DNA of 64,000 nucleotides from Ligustrum vulgare. Taxonomy: Eukaryota > Streptophyta > Magnoliopsida > Lamiales > Oleaceae. Shown piece after piece: positions 45,764 to 57,688 of the stretch; positions within the stretch are counted from its first letter, which is position 1, and each line of letters opens with the position of its first letter. Made by a program: the position numbers and the translations under genes. The stretch is taken from positions 44,381,466 to 44,445,465 of the forward strand of contig OY743183.1 of the NCBI GenBank assembly GCA_963555705.1. Reading direction: 5' to 3'. The notes below the pieces were generated by a model. The model saw only the letters and a list, made by a program, of their open reading frames with translations. It was not told where the DNA came from and made no database searches.

Positions 45764-46119
45764 TCTTAATCTTAATCTTAATTTTAATATATATAATAAC
45801 AGGATAGTTGGCTCCTATTTTCCCGCCAAAACTGCTGTCATATTTTTTTATTTTTTTTTAAAAAAAGAGTCAAAATATGATTTTTCGTTGTCTGGTGCAA
45901 TATCATTAATTAATAAACTATCATTAGTATCAATTGCACGTGGATCAATGCATTGATACTGACAAAATGTTTAATCATTTTTTTTATCGTATAAAATTTT
46001 TTTGATCGTAAAATGTGTAATAATTTGTATAATGCAAATGGTCCATGCACATTAATATTTATTGTATGTTATATTATGAAGCAGTTAACGTCCAAGGAGT
46101 GTTGAGAATATTTCTAACT
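45764..46119 (+). mobile_element. Second Helitron-type 5' end and unassigned DNA
   Basis: TCTTAATTTTAATATATATA then AATAACAGGATAG and TTTTCCCGCCA resemble the start at 45133. From about 45880 the sequence no longer matches and includes an imperfect dyad, ATCAATTGCACGTGGATCAATGCATTGAT. Nothing else is recognised. Confidence 0.35.
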
Positions 46120-46264
46120 AAAATAATTTACAAATAAATTTAAAAACTCGTTTTTAACCACACATTCAATCAATAAAATAATTTACAAATAAATTTAATT
46201 TTTTAACAACAAATTCTTCAAAAAAATTACAATTATAAATCATATTATTTGAAATAATTGATTT

Positions 46265-46560
46265 CAAATAGGGACTTAATATGTTAGGGACTAAATACGC
46301 CAAACGTTTGGAGGTTACAAAATAAAAATATCAAACGTGACATTAATATGTTAGGGACTATTATCGTAAAAAAGTCAAAGGTTAGGGATTATTTGTGCTA
46401 TTTACACGTTTTTAACAGAAAAAAATAACGGAATATAACGGTAGGGACCATTTTCGCAACGTTTGGTGATTCTGAGGGTATAAATGCAAAAATCTAAACG
46501 TTGGAGACTATTTTCGCAAGAAACCTAAAGGTTGGGGACTATTTGTGCTTATTACCCTTT
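46265..46560. repeat. GGGACTA-rich element fragment
   Basis: Contains repeated AGGGACTAAATACGCC-like phrases (TTAGGGACTATTATCG, GTAGGGACCATTTTCGC, TGGAGACTATTTTCGC, TGGGGACTATTTGTGC), each followed by short AACGTTTGG-type phrases. It resembles plant non-autonomous elements with such internal arrays. No clear TSD. Confidence 0.5.
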
Positions 46561-47085
46561 TACAAATGCATATTTTGAACCAAAAACATTTAACGGACCC
46601 TTTTTTTTTACAGAATCTTATAATTTATAAATCAATTTATAAAGAACACAATTTCTCAAACCATTTTTTAACTACACACATTTTCTCTTTGCAATTTTTA
46701 ACAGTAATTTTTTAATTATTTTATATTCACCCTTAGTTTTAATTAATGTACAATTTTATTATTTTATTTCTTTTTATTTTCGTATTGCAATAAAAATATT
46801 TTTTTTATACATTTACAATCTAAATTCTTTACTTTTCACTATTTTTTTTTTTAAAATAAAACCAATAACTCTCATATAATTTATATTTTCTAATAACTTC
46901 TTCAATTAATATGAGAAAACAAAATGTGTACTTCTTGAAATAAATCTACTTCTAAAAGGGCTTAAAGGTAGATTATTATTTTATTTTATTTTACTCTCAA
47001 ACATTTTACTAATATCATATTTATCATTAATTTTATTTAATGTACAACTTTTTTTTGAATTTTATTTTATTTTATTTCGTAGTGT
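46555..47085. repeat. Dispersed repeat, copy 2
   Basis: Direct copy of 44158-44690. A third, more diverged trace of the ATGAGAAAA...TGTGTACT segment is at about 49880-49920. Confidence 0.8.
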
Positions 47086-47114
47086 CGTTAAAAAATATTT
47101 TCGTATATTTACAA

Positions 47115-48531
47115 CTAGTAATCACATCTGTGCGATGCACTGAATATACTATTGAAAATTATTTATTAAAGAACTTGAAAAAATATAATGTTCGACAAAA
47201 ATAACACAATGAACAACAAAAAAAAATAACTTACATACACATATTGTGGATAATTTAGCCTTTGTTGTTAAAAGTTTTGTGTTTAAATACTTGTTTTTTT
47301 AATGTTTTCGAGGTAAAATATGTGATTGAAAAATAGAAATAAAATGTGCGTGGTTAAAAAGTGGTTTGATGAATTGTGTTATTTGAAAACATGTTTTATA
47401 GTTCCTTTCTCCCTATAAGATTTCTCACTTGCATATTTCTTTTAATCGTTAATTGTTCATTCTCTAGTTTTCTTAGTCTATTTATTCTTGTAGAATTGAT
47501 TTTTCGAAAATAATTTTTATGTAATATTCATTCACACCCACACATTATTTAACAATTAATTTTTCACAATTGCAAATACTACTTTTTAACCATACATTCA
47601 AAAAAAAAAACCACTTTTCAAATTTTATTTTCAGCCACTCAATTGATTGATTTGATAATTATTTATTTTTTATATCACTTTCCTTCATTTTCAACTATAC
47701 ATTAAAAAGGGTCATGTTACTGAGGAAAAAAAACTATTTTTTGTATATGTTAAATAAACAAGTTGATCATATTTTATTTTTAAATAGAATGAGTTTGCTA
47801 ACACCTTATATTTTTATTCTCTATAGAATTTAATGTATTAATTGTTAAAATCTATAGTATATATTTTACAAATTGAGGTTATTTTAAATCTATAAAATTA
47901 AAAATAGAAAAATGAACAGAATGAGTAAATTAATAAATTCATTTCAAAATTATCAAAGAGTTTTCGAGGATTTAATTGAGTTTACTTAGAAATATTGGAT
48001 ATCTATTATTTCTTTTAATTTGATAAGAAAATGATTCGAAATTAATCATTTATGTCAAATTGAATTTAATTTAGAAATAATAGATATCATTTTATGACTT
48101 AAATGAGATAAATTATAAAGATTGGATATTGAAAAAAGTAAAAATTAAAACTTTTACCTATATTATTTAAGACAATTTTACTGATGATATGTTTAGAATT
48201 TGCTCTCATTTGTTAGCTTGTATTAAACTTCTCGTTGAGATCTTGAATTTGCCACCCATATTGCATTTTTTTCGACTTCAAAATATTATATAATTATCAA
48301 AAGAATAAAAATAATATACAATTTGACTTTTTTTTATAGATATTTTAGTTTTCACAAATCAATAAATCACTTATTACATATCACCTATAATTAATTTTGC
48401 ATTAATTGAATTTTCCTAATTCAGTTACTAAAATAATTAATAAAATTAGCGAGCTTCCTAAAATGACAGGTAAAAATGGCGGGAAAATATGTGAGGATTT
48501 ATGTAGCGGCTATATTGTTATTATATATACG
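47115..48531 (-). mobile_element. Helitron-type element B
   Basis: The minus-strand 3' end has the hairpin GTGCATCGCAC, 11 bases, then CTAG (47115-47118) followed by T. The 5' end at about 48531 reads TCGTATATATAATAAC then ATAGCCGCTACATAAATCC. About 1.4 kb, no Rep/helicase, with MITE fragments inside (about 47270-47400 and 47540-47720). It abuts element A head-to-tail. Confidence 0.6.
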
Positions 48532-49796
48532 AGTAATCGAACCCGTGCGATGCACAGAATATATAATTGAAAATTATTTATGAATAAGTTATAAAAATAC
48601 AATGTCCAACAAAAATAATACAATGAATAACAAAAAACATAACTTGCATACAAAAATTGTGGATAATTTATAATTTCATTTCTCCTTATAAAATTTGTTA
48701 CTCGGTTTAATATCCTTGTATGAATAACATAGTGTTGGCAATGGGTCGAGCCGTGTCGACCCTTTAAGCTCATTGCTCGACTCATCCTAGGGATGAGCCG
48801 AGCCGAAGCTCGGTCGAGCTCGTAGCTCGTGTTAGACGAGACGAGTCGAGGCTTGTCCCTCAAGAATTAAGCTCGGCTTGGCCCTTGAGCTCTCGAAGCT
48901 CGGCCTACGATTCATGTATATAATTTATTTTTATTTTTTTTTGCATTTTTCTTTAGGGAATGGCATTTTGTTTCAAAAAAACACGTGCCCACGAGCTCGG
49001 CTCGTGGCTCGTTGCCACGAGTCGTTCGTGAAAAACGAGCCTTTAATTTCCTTGTTTGGCTCGTGTTCAAGCTCGTGGATTGGATGAGCTGAGCCGCTCG
49101 TGGCTCATGTTTTGACGAGCCGAGCGGACGAGCCAACGGCGGCTCGACCCGTTTACCATCTCTAGAATAACATAAATTTTCTTAGTACAAAATGAAATTA
49201 AAGAGGTAAGTCGAAATCTAAAGTAGTTGAAATTTAAAATATTTAAATGAATTTTTGTAGAAAAATCGGATATAAATTATTTCTTTTTGTTTGATAAGAA
49301 AAAATATTCAAATTAATTATTTATGTCAAATTGAATTTAGGTAAGAAGTGATATGTATCATTTTATGACTTACATGAGATAAATTAAAAAGATTGGATAT
49401 TGAGTAAAAAAGTACAAGTAAAACTTTTACCTTTAGTATTTGAGACGATTTAATGAATGATATGTTTAGAGTTTGCTCTCATTTGTTAGTTTGTATTAAA
49501 CTTCTTGTCGAGATCTTGAATTTGACACTCGTATTGCATATTTTTCGACTTCAAAATATTACAGTAATTATCAAAAAATAAAAATAATATACAATTTGAT
49601 ATTTTTATAGATATTTTTATTTTTCATAAATCCATAAAGCTTTATTACATGTTACATATAAATTGATGTTGCATTAATTGAACTTTCTTAATTCAATTAT
49701 TAAAATAAGTTGGTAAAATTACAAGATTTTCTAAAATAGACGGGAAATTATGTGCGAATTTATGTGACGGCTATATTGTTATTATATATAAAAAGA
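48530..49796 (-). mobile_element. Helitron-type element A
   Basis: The 5' end on the minus strand is TCTTTTTATATATAATAAC (49796). The 3' end has GTGCATCGCAC (48545-48555), 11 bases, then CTCG at 48530-48533. The last base before the end differs from the CTAG of element B. The body (49200-49795) matches element B at about 80-85% by eye. A hAT MITE is inserted at 48730-49164. Confidence 0.6.
48730..49164. mobile_element. hAT-type MITE, 435 bp, CTCGGCTCG-rich
   Basis: Termini TAGTGTTGGCAATGGGTCG and, reversed, TAGAGATGGTAAACGGGTCG, with a perfect 8-bp TSD GAATAACA (48722-48729 and 49165-49172). Subterminal GAGCTCG and GGCTCG repeats lie on both strands, as at 32690-33113. Confidence 0.9.
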
Positions 49797-51156
49797 TTTA
49801 AACTCTTCACTTTATCACTAGATTTTTTTAAAATAAAATAATAATTCTCAGATAACTTAAAGTTCATAACCATCCTTCAACTAGCATGAGAAAAAGAAAA
49901 ATAATGTGTACTCCTAGAGTTAATTTTTTTACTTGTACACAATATATATATATATATATATTCACTTTTTACATTAAACATTTTATTCTCCATTAGTCAT
50001 ATTTCAATTTTAAGTTTCTTTTTCAAATTTTAATTTGAAGCTTATTATATTATCATCACATCATCATTTCTTTGTTCAGAAAGTCAATTTCTGAAGTGTG
50101 ATGCATGTAAATTTATTTTTCTAAAATATTAATTGTATGAAAAATTAATTTAAGTTTTTTTTGGAGCAATTTAAATTCTTATTATATTAACTTTTTATGT
50201 TGAAATTTGTTTATGTTTTAAATTGTTTTATATGTATATGTTTTTATCTCGTATTCGAATTTTAAATTGAAATTTTAGTTTTTACAGTTTATAAAATGCC
50301 ACGAGGTATGCGCAACCATAAGTTAATATTTTGTAAATATGTATTGTATTTTGTTCACCCCAACTCCTTTTACTATATTTTTGAACTCATTTTATTATTA
50401 TGTGTTTGCTATGCTAAACAATGAAACGAAATCACGAGGGCATGATTTTATTGTTTTCTTTTTTATCAAATCAGTGAACACATCTCATTAGGTTGTAGCA
50501 AAATTTGAGATGATGATTTGTGGCGATTCTATCAATTTAAAGTGCATGCTACTTTGGGATTCACAATACTGTGAATCAATTTATTGAGCCAGAAATTTGA
50601 AGGTATCGATTTCAGTACAATTTTCCAATTCAAACATTACTCTAATTATATTTGATATCTTCTATGTTTCGAATAATCGTACCTTAGTAAGGAACCTAGA
50701 TTATATACATCTCACTTTTTCGTAAACATTTACAATCAAATGTTTTTTTGAGTTCAAACATCCCATGCACGATTAGTATTCTTTTTACGTCAGATTACAA
50801 TTGATTTTTTTATTTATTTAACTTGGTTCTAAAATCTAGAAAAACTGTCAAACGTTTATCATTCTTTTTATAATATAGCAATGAATTTATTATGAACTAT
50901 ATACATACAAAGAAGGAGAAATACTCCCAACTCCAACTCCAGTTTTTTTGAATAATGTAGCATAAGATTACATTTTAGAAGATATAGAATTTAAAGAAGC
51001 CAGAAATTAATAATTAGAAGAAAAATGATGGTATTATTGATAATGGCGTACTTAGAAATTTGAATAATGTTTAGGTCGATATTGAAATTGTTTAAATCAA
51101 CACTTTGAATATTTTTTAGGTAAAACATGTAGGAAAATTTGGATAATTGAATATTA
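49797..51156. other. AT-rich spacer
   Basis: 1.36 kb without a gene, RNA or clear transposon. There is a short (AT)n at 49944-49961 and scattered homopolymers. Confidence 0.45.
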
Positions 51157-51422
51157 CCTTCGTCCCGTGAAAATAGTCCCATTTTCCTTTTTCGTCTGTC
51201 CCAAATTATAGTCCACTTACCTCAATAAAAGTGAAGTTAATATTTTCTTTTCCTAATATGCCCTTAGTTTAATTACCTAAATGTGTGATGCATTAAATTC
51301 AATTAGTATTGAATAATTGTATAGTGTAAAAGTCATTGTAAAATTAATATTTTCAAGTACATTAATTAATATTTCTTAATCTATGTGAAAATTGTTAGTA
51401 GACTATTTTCATGAGACTGAGG
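51157..51422. mobile_element. Stowaway (Tc1/mariner) MITE, 266 bp
   Basis: Ends CCTTCGTCCCGTGAAAATAG and, reversed, CCTCAGTCTCATGAAAATAG, flanked by TA on both sides (51155-51156 and 51423-51424). The CTCCGTCCC-type terminus and TA target are Stowaway hallmarks. Confidence 0.9.
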
Positions 51423-51690
51423 TAATAATATAGTACTAGTTGAAATAATGGCAGCTAGTAACAGTCGAACGCATTGTAGTATGTGTTTGATATTTTTTAG
51501 AAAAAGTTTTTTTTTAAAAGAAAAATAATTTTTAGTAGAATAGATGATTAAGATTTTGTCGAAAACTCAAATATTATGTACTTGATTTTTAATGAATGAT
51601 TTAGATTGATTATTGTAGAAAAAAAATCTAAACAAAATCAAAGGCGTTACACCGTGGGGGAAAAAAAAAAAAAATAGGTCACTGCAAAAT

Positions 51691-51788
51691 TTCGGACTCC
51701 AACACAAATAAAATTTTTCGGACTCCAACAAAAATAAAATTCCGGACTCCAACACAAATAATTTTTCGGACTCCAACACAAATAAGAT
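51691..51788. repeat. 24-26 bp tandem repeat, four units
   Basis: Units begin TCGGACTCCAACACAAATAA at 51692, 51718, 51742 and 51766, with small indels. They lie upstream of the retroelement gene at 51899. Confidence 0.9.
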
Positions 51789-52236
51789 TACAACTTTTGA
51801 GCATCTTTCTTTTATCAAATTTCTACTGCTTCTGTCACTATAAAATTTAAGCTTCCTCTGGAAATTTCATTCCCTTCATTTCTCTCTCAAAATTTGAAAT
51901 GCTGCCACGACGAAACTGCAGAGGAGGGAAAACTAGAGGAAAGGAGGTCGAAACTTCAACCCAAAAAGAGGTAGAAACTTCTCTACTTAATGAAAATCAA
52001 GATCGTCACTGTCTACCATATTCTCCAGAGTATCCAACTAAACTTCATGAAAATAGTTTTGGAATTGGTGGTCAGCACGATGTAGATCCTGGTGCGGTGA
52101 TAAACTTTGGACATATGAATCAAATGGGATTTCCTTATACGTCTACTTTTAAAAGTTTTAAATGGATGAATTTTTTAACTCTGAATAGGATTTATTATGC
52201 TCGAGCAGTAAAATTATTTTACTGTAATGTTAGTAT

Positions 52237-53092
52237 TTCATTTTCAAATTACTTAAAATATTTGAACTCAAAAACCCTCATCTAGTAGCACTAATTTAGT
52301 TCTCGTTTCTCGTGGGATCGACTCTTACTTCCGCTATTACAATTAAAATTGATGATTTACAAGTAAGATATTTAATTAAATTTTGGTGCGTAGCGACGAG
52401 CATCAGAAGTACAATAGCTTCTAGGCGAAAATTACAGATTGAGATTGTAAATAAAGATTTTCTTTTTAATTCTTTTCGAAAATTATAATAAATATTACAC
52501 AAGTCATTTCATTCATAATAAATTATACATGTCATTCATAATATCAAATTACGAAAACTTTTCTAACAAACAAAATCTAGAAGAAAATATTAAGAACGAG
52601 ATGTCTTCAATTCATCTAATTCTCTTCTCATTTCTTCTTGATTACTCTGCATTCTCTCCAATTGATTTTTCATTATCTCCATTTTTACATTCATTTCTTT
52701 CTAATCAGTGAGAGAAACGTTTGCACTGCTTTCTTCATGGAACATTCTTTTTGACTTCACATCTGCATTAACTATTATTCTTTTTACTAAATTATAACTC
52801 ATTTTTTTTCAGAGTCTCTAATCCAATATGATTAGAATGATAAGGAACCCTCTCAAAATGACCTAAATCTATACCCAACATTTCTAATAAAACACTAATG
52901 ACCATGCCATATGAAAAATAATTTTTCTTATTTATGTTTTTTATTATATTTTTCATTATAATATGACATAAATTGGGAGGATTGTTCTCCACAATTCGTC
53001 ACATTAACCATATGTCCTTATCTTCTAAAGTAATAAAATGTTTAGGACGAGGATTTATCACTTTAGAAACTATAAAATGAAGAATACGTTTA
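52237..53092 (-). repeat. Inverted-duplication left arm
   Basis: Reverse complement of 53307-53344 plus 56039-56868, about 90-93% identical by eye. It includes a broken copy of the protein's 3' part (minus strand 52992-52792: NNPPNLCHIIMKNI, then a frameshift giving LETLKKNEL where the other copy has LETLEKMSY) and about 370 bases downstream of the gene. Confidence 0.85.
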
Positions 53093-53344
53093 TCGGAGGT
53101 TTTTCAAAAAATAGTTTTCATATCTCTATGAGTGGTAAATTTTTTGAAATCAAATCTAGTGATATTAGTGAAGTATTTTTAATTCCAAATGATGGTTTGA
53201 AATTTGAAGAAGATTTAGATTATAATCGTCTTCATGCTTGTTCTATGCTTTTCGAGAATGAGGGTCTCATTGAAATATCGATAAATGCTTCTAAAATACC
53301 TCCCCTTAAACGTATTCTTCATTTTATAGTTTCTAAAGTGATAA

Positions 53345-56033
53345 TGTAGCGGTCGAGAATTTTTCACGACTTATTTAAATAAATATTATTTTAAAAAAAA
53401 AAATGTGTCGCTACGACTTTGCTCGGTGATTTTTAAAGCGTGATCGTCTAGCCAATAAAATAAAATTTAATTCCAAATTTTATTAAATGATGTTCAAGTC
53501 CGTCTTTTGACTTAAAGTCAAATTTTATCAAAAATATTCTAGGATCATTATCTATTTAGTTTGTCCAAATTTTCAATTTATTTGGATTCAAATTATTTTA
53601 AGTCCAAATTTTGATTTATTTTAGGTCCTAACTTTTAAGCCCAACTTCTAGTCTTGCTTGTTTAATGCCATATTCCAATTTAACCAAATTCAAACCCTTG
53701 GCCCGATTTTGAGCCCAATCCATTAATCAGCAACTGCACTTCACGTTTCCTCTTGCCTTCTACACAGATTTTGATTTCCAAGCTTTCCCTCAATCCATGT
53801 CATATCCCTTGCATTCAATTATCCAAATTTTCCCCTTTCTTCACTCTACAATCCCATAATTTCATTCCCCAATCAATCTCAATTCCTTTTACACCACAAT
53901 TCTGCACATTTTAGTTTACCTCCTTCCTAGAAATTCATTGTCCCAAGTCTCAAGCTCTATCAATTCTTATTTCCCAAAATTTTTCCCCCACACACGCCAA
54001 CTGCACCAGCATATCCCTCCTTCAGCTCCCTCAATCAACTATTTTATTCCTGTCAATCCCTATAACCTTTCTCAAATCCAATTCTGTCATAAATTTACCA
54101 AAAAGAGAATTTAAACACAACCCATACGACTATAATTCCCTTCCCCAGCTTCATTCGCACACACAGACAGATTCAAAACCACTGCAAGGTATCTCCTTTC
54201 TTTTTCCATTTGCCATTATCACACAATCAAACCAACCTGCAAGATCGAATTCCACGCACTCAGTGCCTCTAATCCAAATTAATGGAACTAGGGGATATTG
54301 AGAGTGTCGCCTCGATTCGATTAATGAATCGAAGGAGACAGAAGAGAATTCAATAGAAAACAACGCCAAAGCACCTTCAGAGCCAAAACTTTCACCCAAG
54401 TCTCGATCAAGCATCCCAACCTGTATTATCCAACCACCATTTTCCAACCAACCATCACTGCCATCAATCCACCAAGAACCAGCCACCACTGCTCGAAAAC
54501 CACCAAGCCGCCGCCTCTCTATCAAACCGCCAATCAAGACCCTGCAACCATCAGAGTCGAACCGAACAACACCACCCACACTTCACTGTCCACCGGAACA
54601 CCACCACACTAACATCACCAATTCATCACCCAACCGAAACCAATATCACCACCACCTCAATCGACCGCCCTACTCCAGCCCCCAACCAAATCAAATCCCA
54701 AATATAAAACCCAAAACCAAAGAAATAAGTTAAGCCATAACTTACCTCGACAAATTTCTGGCCGGACCCTTCGCCGGAAAACCCATGAATCCGACCCTTC
54801 ATCACACCCAAATCGCAACCTCGGTCTCGGCTGGTCACACCCCAAACTTCCCAAAATGTTCCTCCTTTTCCTCACACACCACCGTAGCCACCACCCTGCG
54901 GTGGCGCTAACGCCGGAGGCGCCGACGGACGGAGGAAGGGGAGAAGCCCTTCCATCTCATCGCACCCCTCTCTCATTCGCCTCTCCTCTGAATAACGAAA
55001 GTGAAGAGAGAGAGAATGAATTTTGTTATAAATATATTTTGATTTTATTAAAATTGCTTTTAAGCCCCAAACTTTGAAATGTGTCTATTTCAGTCCCTTG
55101 TTTTAGAAGTCTCTTAATTTAATGCCTACACTTTTAAAATGAGTTGAATTGAACCCTAGTATTTTTAAAATCCTGTAAGTCAGCCCACAAATTTCGAAAA
55201 GTCTATTTCAGCCCCTACACTTTTAAACTCATGCTTTTCTTTAAAATTTCAATTTAACCCTGAACTTTATTTTGTCACTTAATGTATCAAAATACTAAGT
55301 TCACTTAATTTTCTTTTGGCTAGGCGATACATTTGGTGATTTAGAGGATTGACGTGATTTTTCAGCTTTATTTTCAAACTCGTGATTTAAGGTAGACTCG
55401 CCCCCACTAATTAGTTTAAATTATAATTTACGTGTCTTATGTGAAATTACGTGATTTATATGCTTTGATGCATGAGACGAGAAAAGAATATCTCTTATGA
55501 GATAATATAAGAAATGATGTTATGCATAACTTACTTGCTTAAATGCATGAGACGAGATTACCCACACCCTATGATTTTACGAGCCTTGATTTTGAAAATA
55601 AAATAGCCCAAGAATATGATGATGATGATGTCACTGTATGATTTCATAATTACATGTTAATTATTCTGTAAATTAATTATTGGCGATGAGTCTACTGAGT
55701 ATTTCTTTCGAAATGCTCATTCCATTTTTAACAGCTTTTGCAGATCTCGGAGGTGGCGGCGAATGAAATGGCAGCGCTGGCAAATTTAATAAATGATTAT
55801 GTTATTAGAAAATTTTATGAATGTTGCTCTTTAAGTTATTTATCGCTAATTTCATTTAAATAATTTGGATTAAATTTTTTTTATGAATTGTTCTATATTT
55901 AAATTAATCAAGTTTCCGCTGAAGTTTTCGAATGATGAATGTGATGCTTTAAATTAAAATGATTTTTCCGCAATAAAGTCAGATTTAAAGGACGACGTGG
56001 CGTCCCGGGCTCCGCGGAATTCGGGGCGTTACA
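53345..56033 (-). mobile_element. Solo LTR, 2.7 kb, gypsy-type, second copy
   Basis: Reversed, it starts TGTAACGCCCCGAATTCCG and ends TTCTCGACCGCTACA. It is flanked by a perfect 5-bp TSD GATAA (53340-53344 and 56034-56038). It is homologous to the solo LTR at 3923-6447 in opposite orientation: shared ends, GCAAAAGCTGTT-like and GAGATTACCCACACCC-like blocks. The interior is C-rich on the plus strand (53700-54900) and gives long minus-strand frames (for example 54151-54579) that are not recognisable proteins. Confidence 0.82.
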
Positions 56034-56502
56034 GATAAATCCTCGGCCTAAACATTTTACTACTTTAGAAGATAAGGACATATGGTTAATGTGGCGAATT
56101 GTGGAGAACAATCCTCCCAACTTATGTCATTTTATAATGGAAAATATAATAAAAAACATAAATAAGAAAAATTATTTTCCATATGGCATGGCCATTAGTG
56201 TTTTATTAGAAAGGTTGGGTATAGATTTAGATTATTTTGAGAGGGCTCCTTATCATTTTAGTCATATTGGATTAGAGACTCTGGAAAAAATGAGTTATAA
56301 TTTAGTAGAAGGAATAATAGTTGATGCAGATGTGAAGGCAAAAAGAAAGTTCCATGAAGAAAGCAGTGCAAACGTTTCTCTCACTGATTGGAAAGAAATG
56401 AAAGTAGAAATGGAGATAATGAAGAATCAACTGGAGAGAATGCAGAGTAATCAAGAAGAAATGAGAAGAGAATTTGATGAATTGAAGACATCTCGATCTT
56501 AA

Positions 56503-57660
56503 TATTTTCTTCTAAATTTTGTTTGTTAAAAAAGTTTTCGTAATTTCATATTATGAATGACATGTGTAATTTATTATGAATGAAATGACTTGTGTAATAT
56601 TTATTTATTTAAATAATATTTATTATAATTTTCGAAAAAAATTAAAAAGAAAATTTTCATTTAAAATCTCAATCTGTAATTTTCGCATAGAAGTACTTCT
56701 GATGCTCGTCGCTACGCACCAAAATTTAATTAAATATCTTACTTGCAAATTATCAATTTTAATTGTAATAGCGGAAGTAAGAGTCGATCCCACGAGGAAC
56801 GAAAACTAAATTAGTGCTAATAGATGGGGGGTTTTGAGTTCAAATATTGTAAGTGATTTGAAAATGAAGTAAACACGTAAACTGATTGGAATATAAATCA
56901 ATTATTAACAAATCATAGTTCTCATGTTCAGTTATATTATATTACTACTTTCCAAGTAATTCTTATTCAATTCAATTCTTGATTTATCACCCGTAAATAA
57001 TTAACAAGATCTAACTACCTCTTTTCTTCCTCGATTGTATTTAATTAGAACAAGCTCCCTAATCGAACTATAGTTATTGGACAATCTAAAATAAGCTCTT
57101 TAAATTTAATACAATAACTAAGTTGCTCAAGAAGAATTAGGGTGATCTAGATTACCACTCACATAAGCTCGTGACGATTAACCTAGGTTGAATTTCCAAT
57201 AGAATTGCAAAAATTCCAATTGTTACCATGAATTGAACAATAAGATAATTACGGATCCAATCATTTAATTTAGCATATATCAACACAACAAGATATGAGA
57301 TAGACCTAAATCACATAAATCATTGTGTTAACTAAAATAAAATTCATAGAAATCAAACAATCAAGAATATAGAGTTTACTACTAAATTAATAGTTTGGAA
57401 AATAACAACATAATGAAAATAAATACAACGTCCCCCTTGTACTAGATAGAGAACTTAGCCACTTAAGCCATGAAAAATTACGAAATTTTTCGCTCTTGAT
57501 TCACCTTCTCGAGTCACTTGATTTCTCTTCCAACCTCCAAGCAAGCCGCTCTCCTTTCAACAATTTTTTCCACACTTTTTGTCATGAAATTCCATTTTTT
57601 GTAGCCACAAAATCGTGCTTTAGAGTTGGGCTCAAGACACACCAAAATTATGCAAAGCAT
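56503..57660. other. Downstream region of the interrupted retroelement gene
   Basis: 56503-56868 is the downstream part of the inverted-repeat right arm and includes CTCGTCGCTACGCACCAAAA. From 56869 to 57660 the sequence is AT-rich without a clear gene. It may be the remaining interior of the same retroelement. Confidence 0.4.
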
Positions 57661-57688
57661 CAAAAAAGGAAATTTCTTGACGAGCAAG

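Larger units (their letters stand above)
51899..56502 (+). pseudogene. Retroelement protein gene (plant transposon protein domain), interrupted twice
   Basis: Three collinear pieces belong together: 51899-52236 (begins MLPRRNCRGGKTRGKEVETS, ends near RAVKLFYCNVS), 53097-53344 (FFEIKSSDISEVFL to LKRILHFIVSKVI) and 56039-56502 (NPRPKHFTTLEDKDIW to EELDELKTS-like tail). The pattern of RAVKLFYCN, IPPLKRILHFIV, CHFIMENI and a C-terminal coiled coil (MKVEMEIMKNQLERMQSNQE) resembles the plant transposon protein domain found in gypsy/Athila-type ORFs; that name is recalled, not searched. Between pieces 1 and 2 lies an inverted copy of the gene's own 3' part. Between pieces 2 and 3 lies a solo LTR. 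The last two pieces remain in frame across the LTR TSD. Confidence 0.65.

Noticed and set aside
54151..54579. 142-aa minus-strand ORF in the second solo LTR
   Set aside because: No recognisable motif. It lies in a C-rich LTR region with several overlapping frames and is not matched by an intact frame in the first solo LTR.
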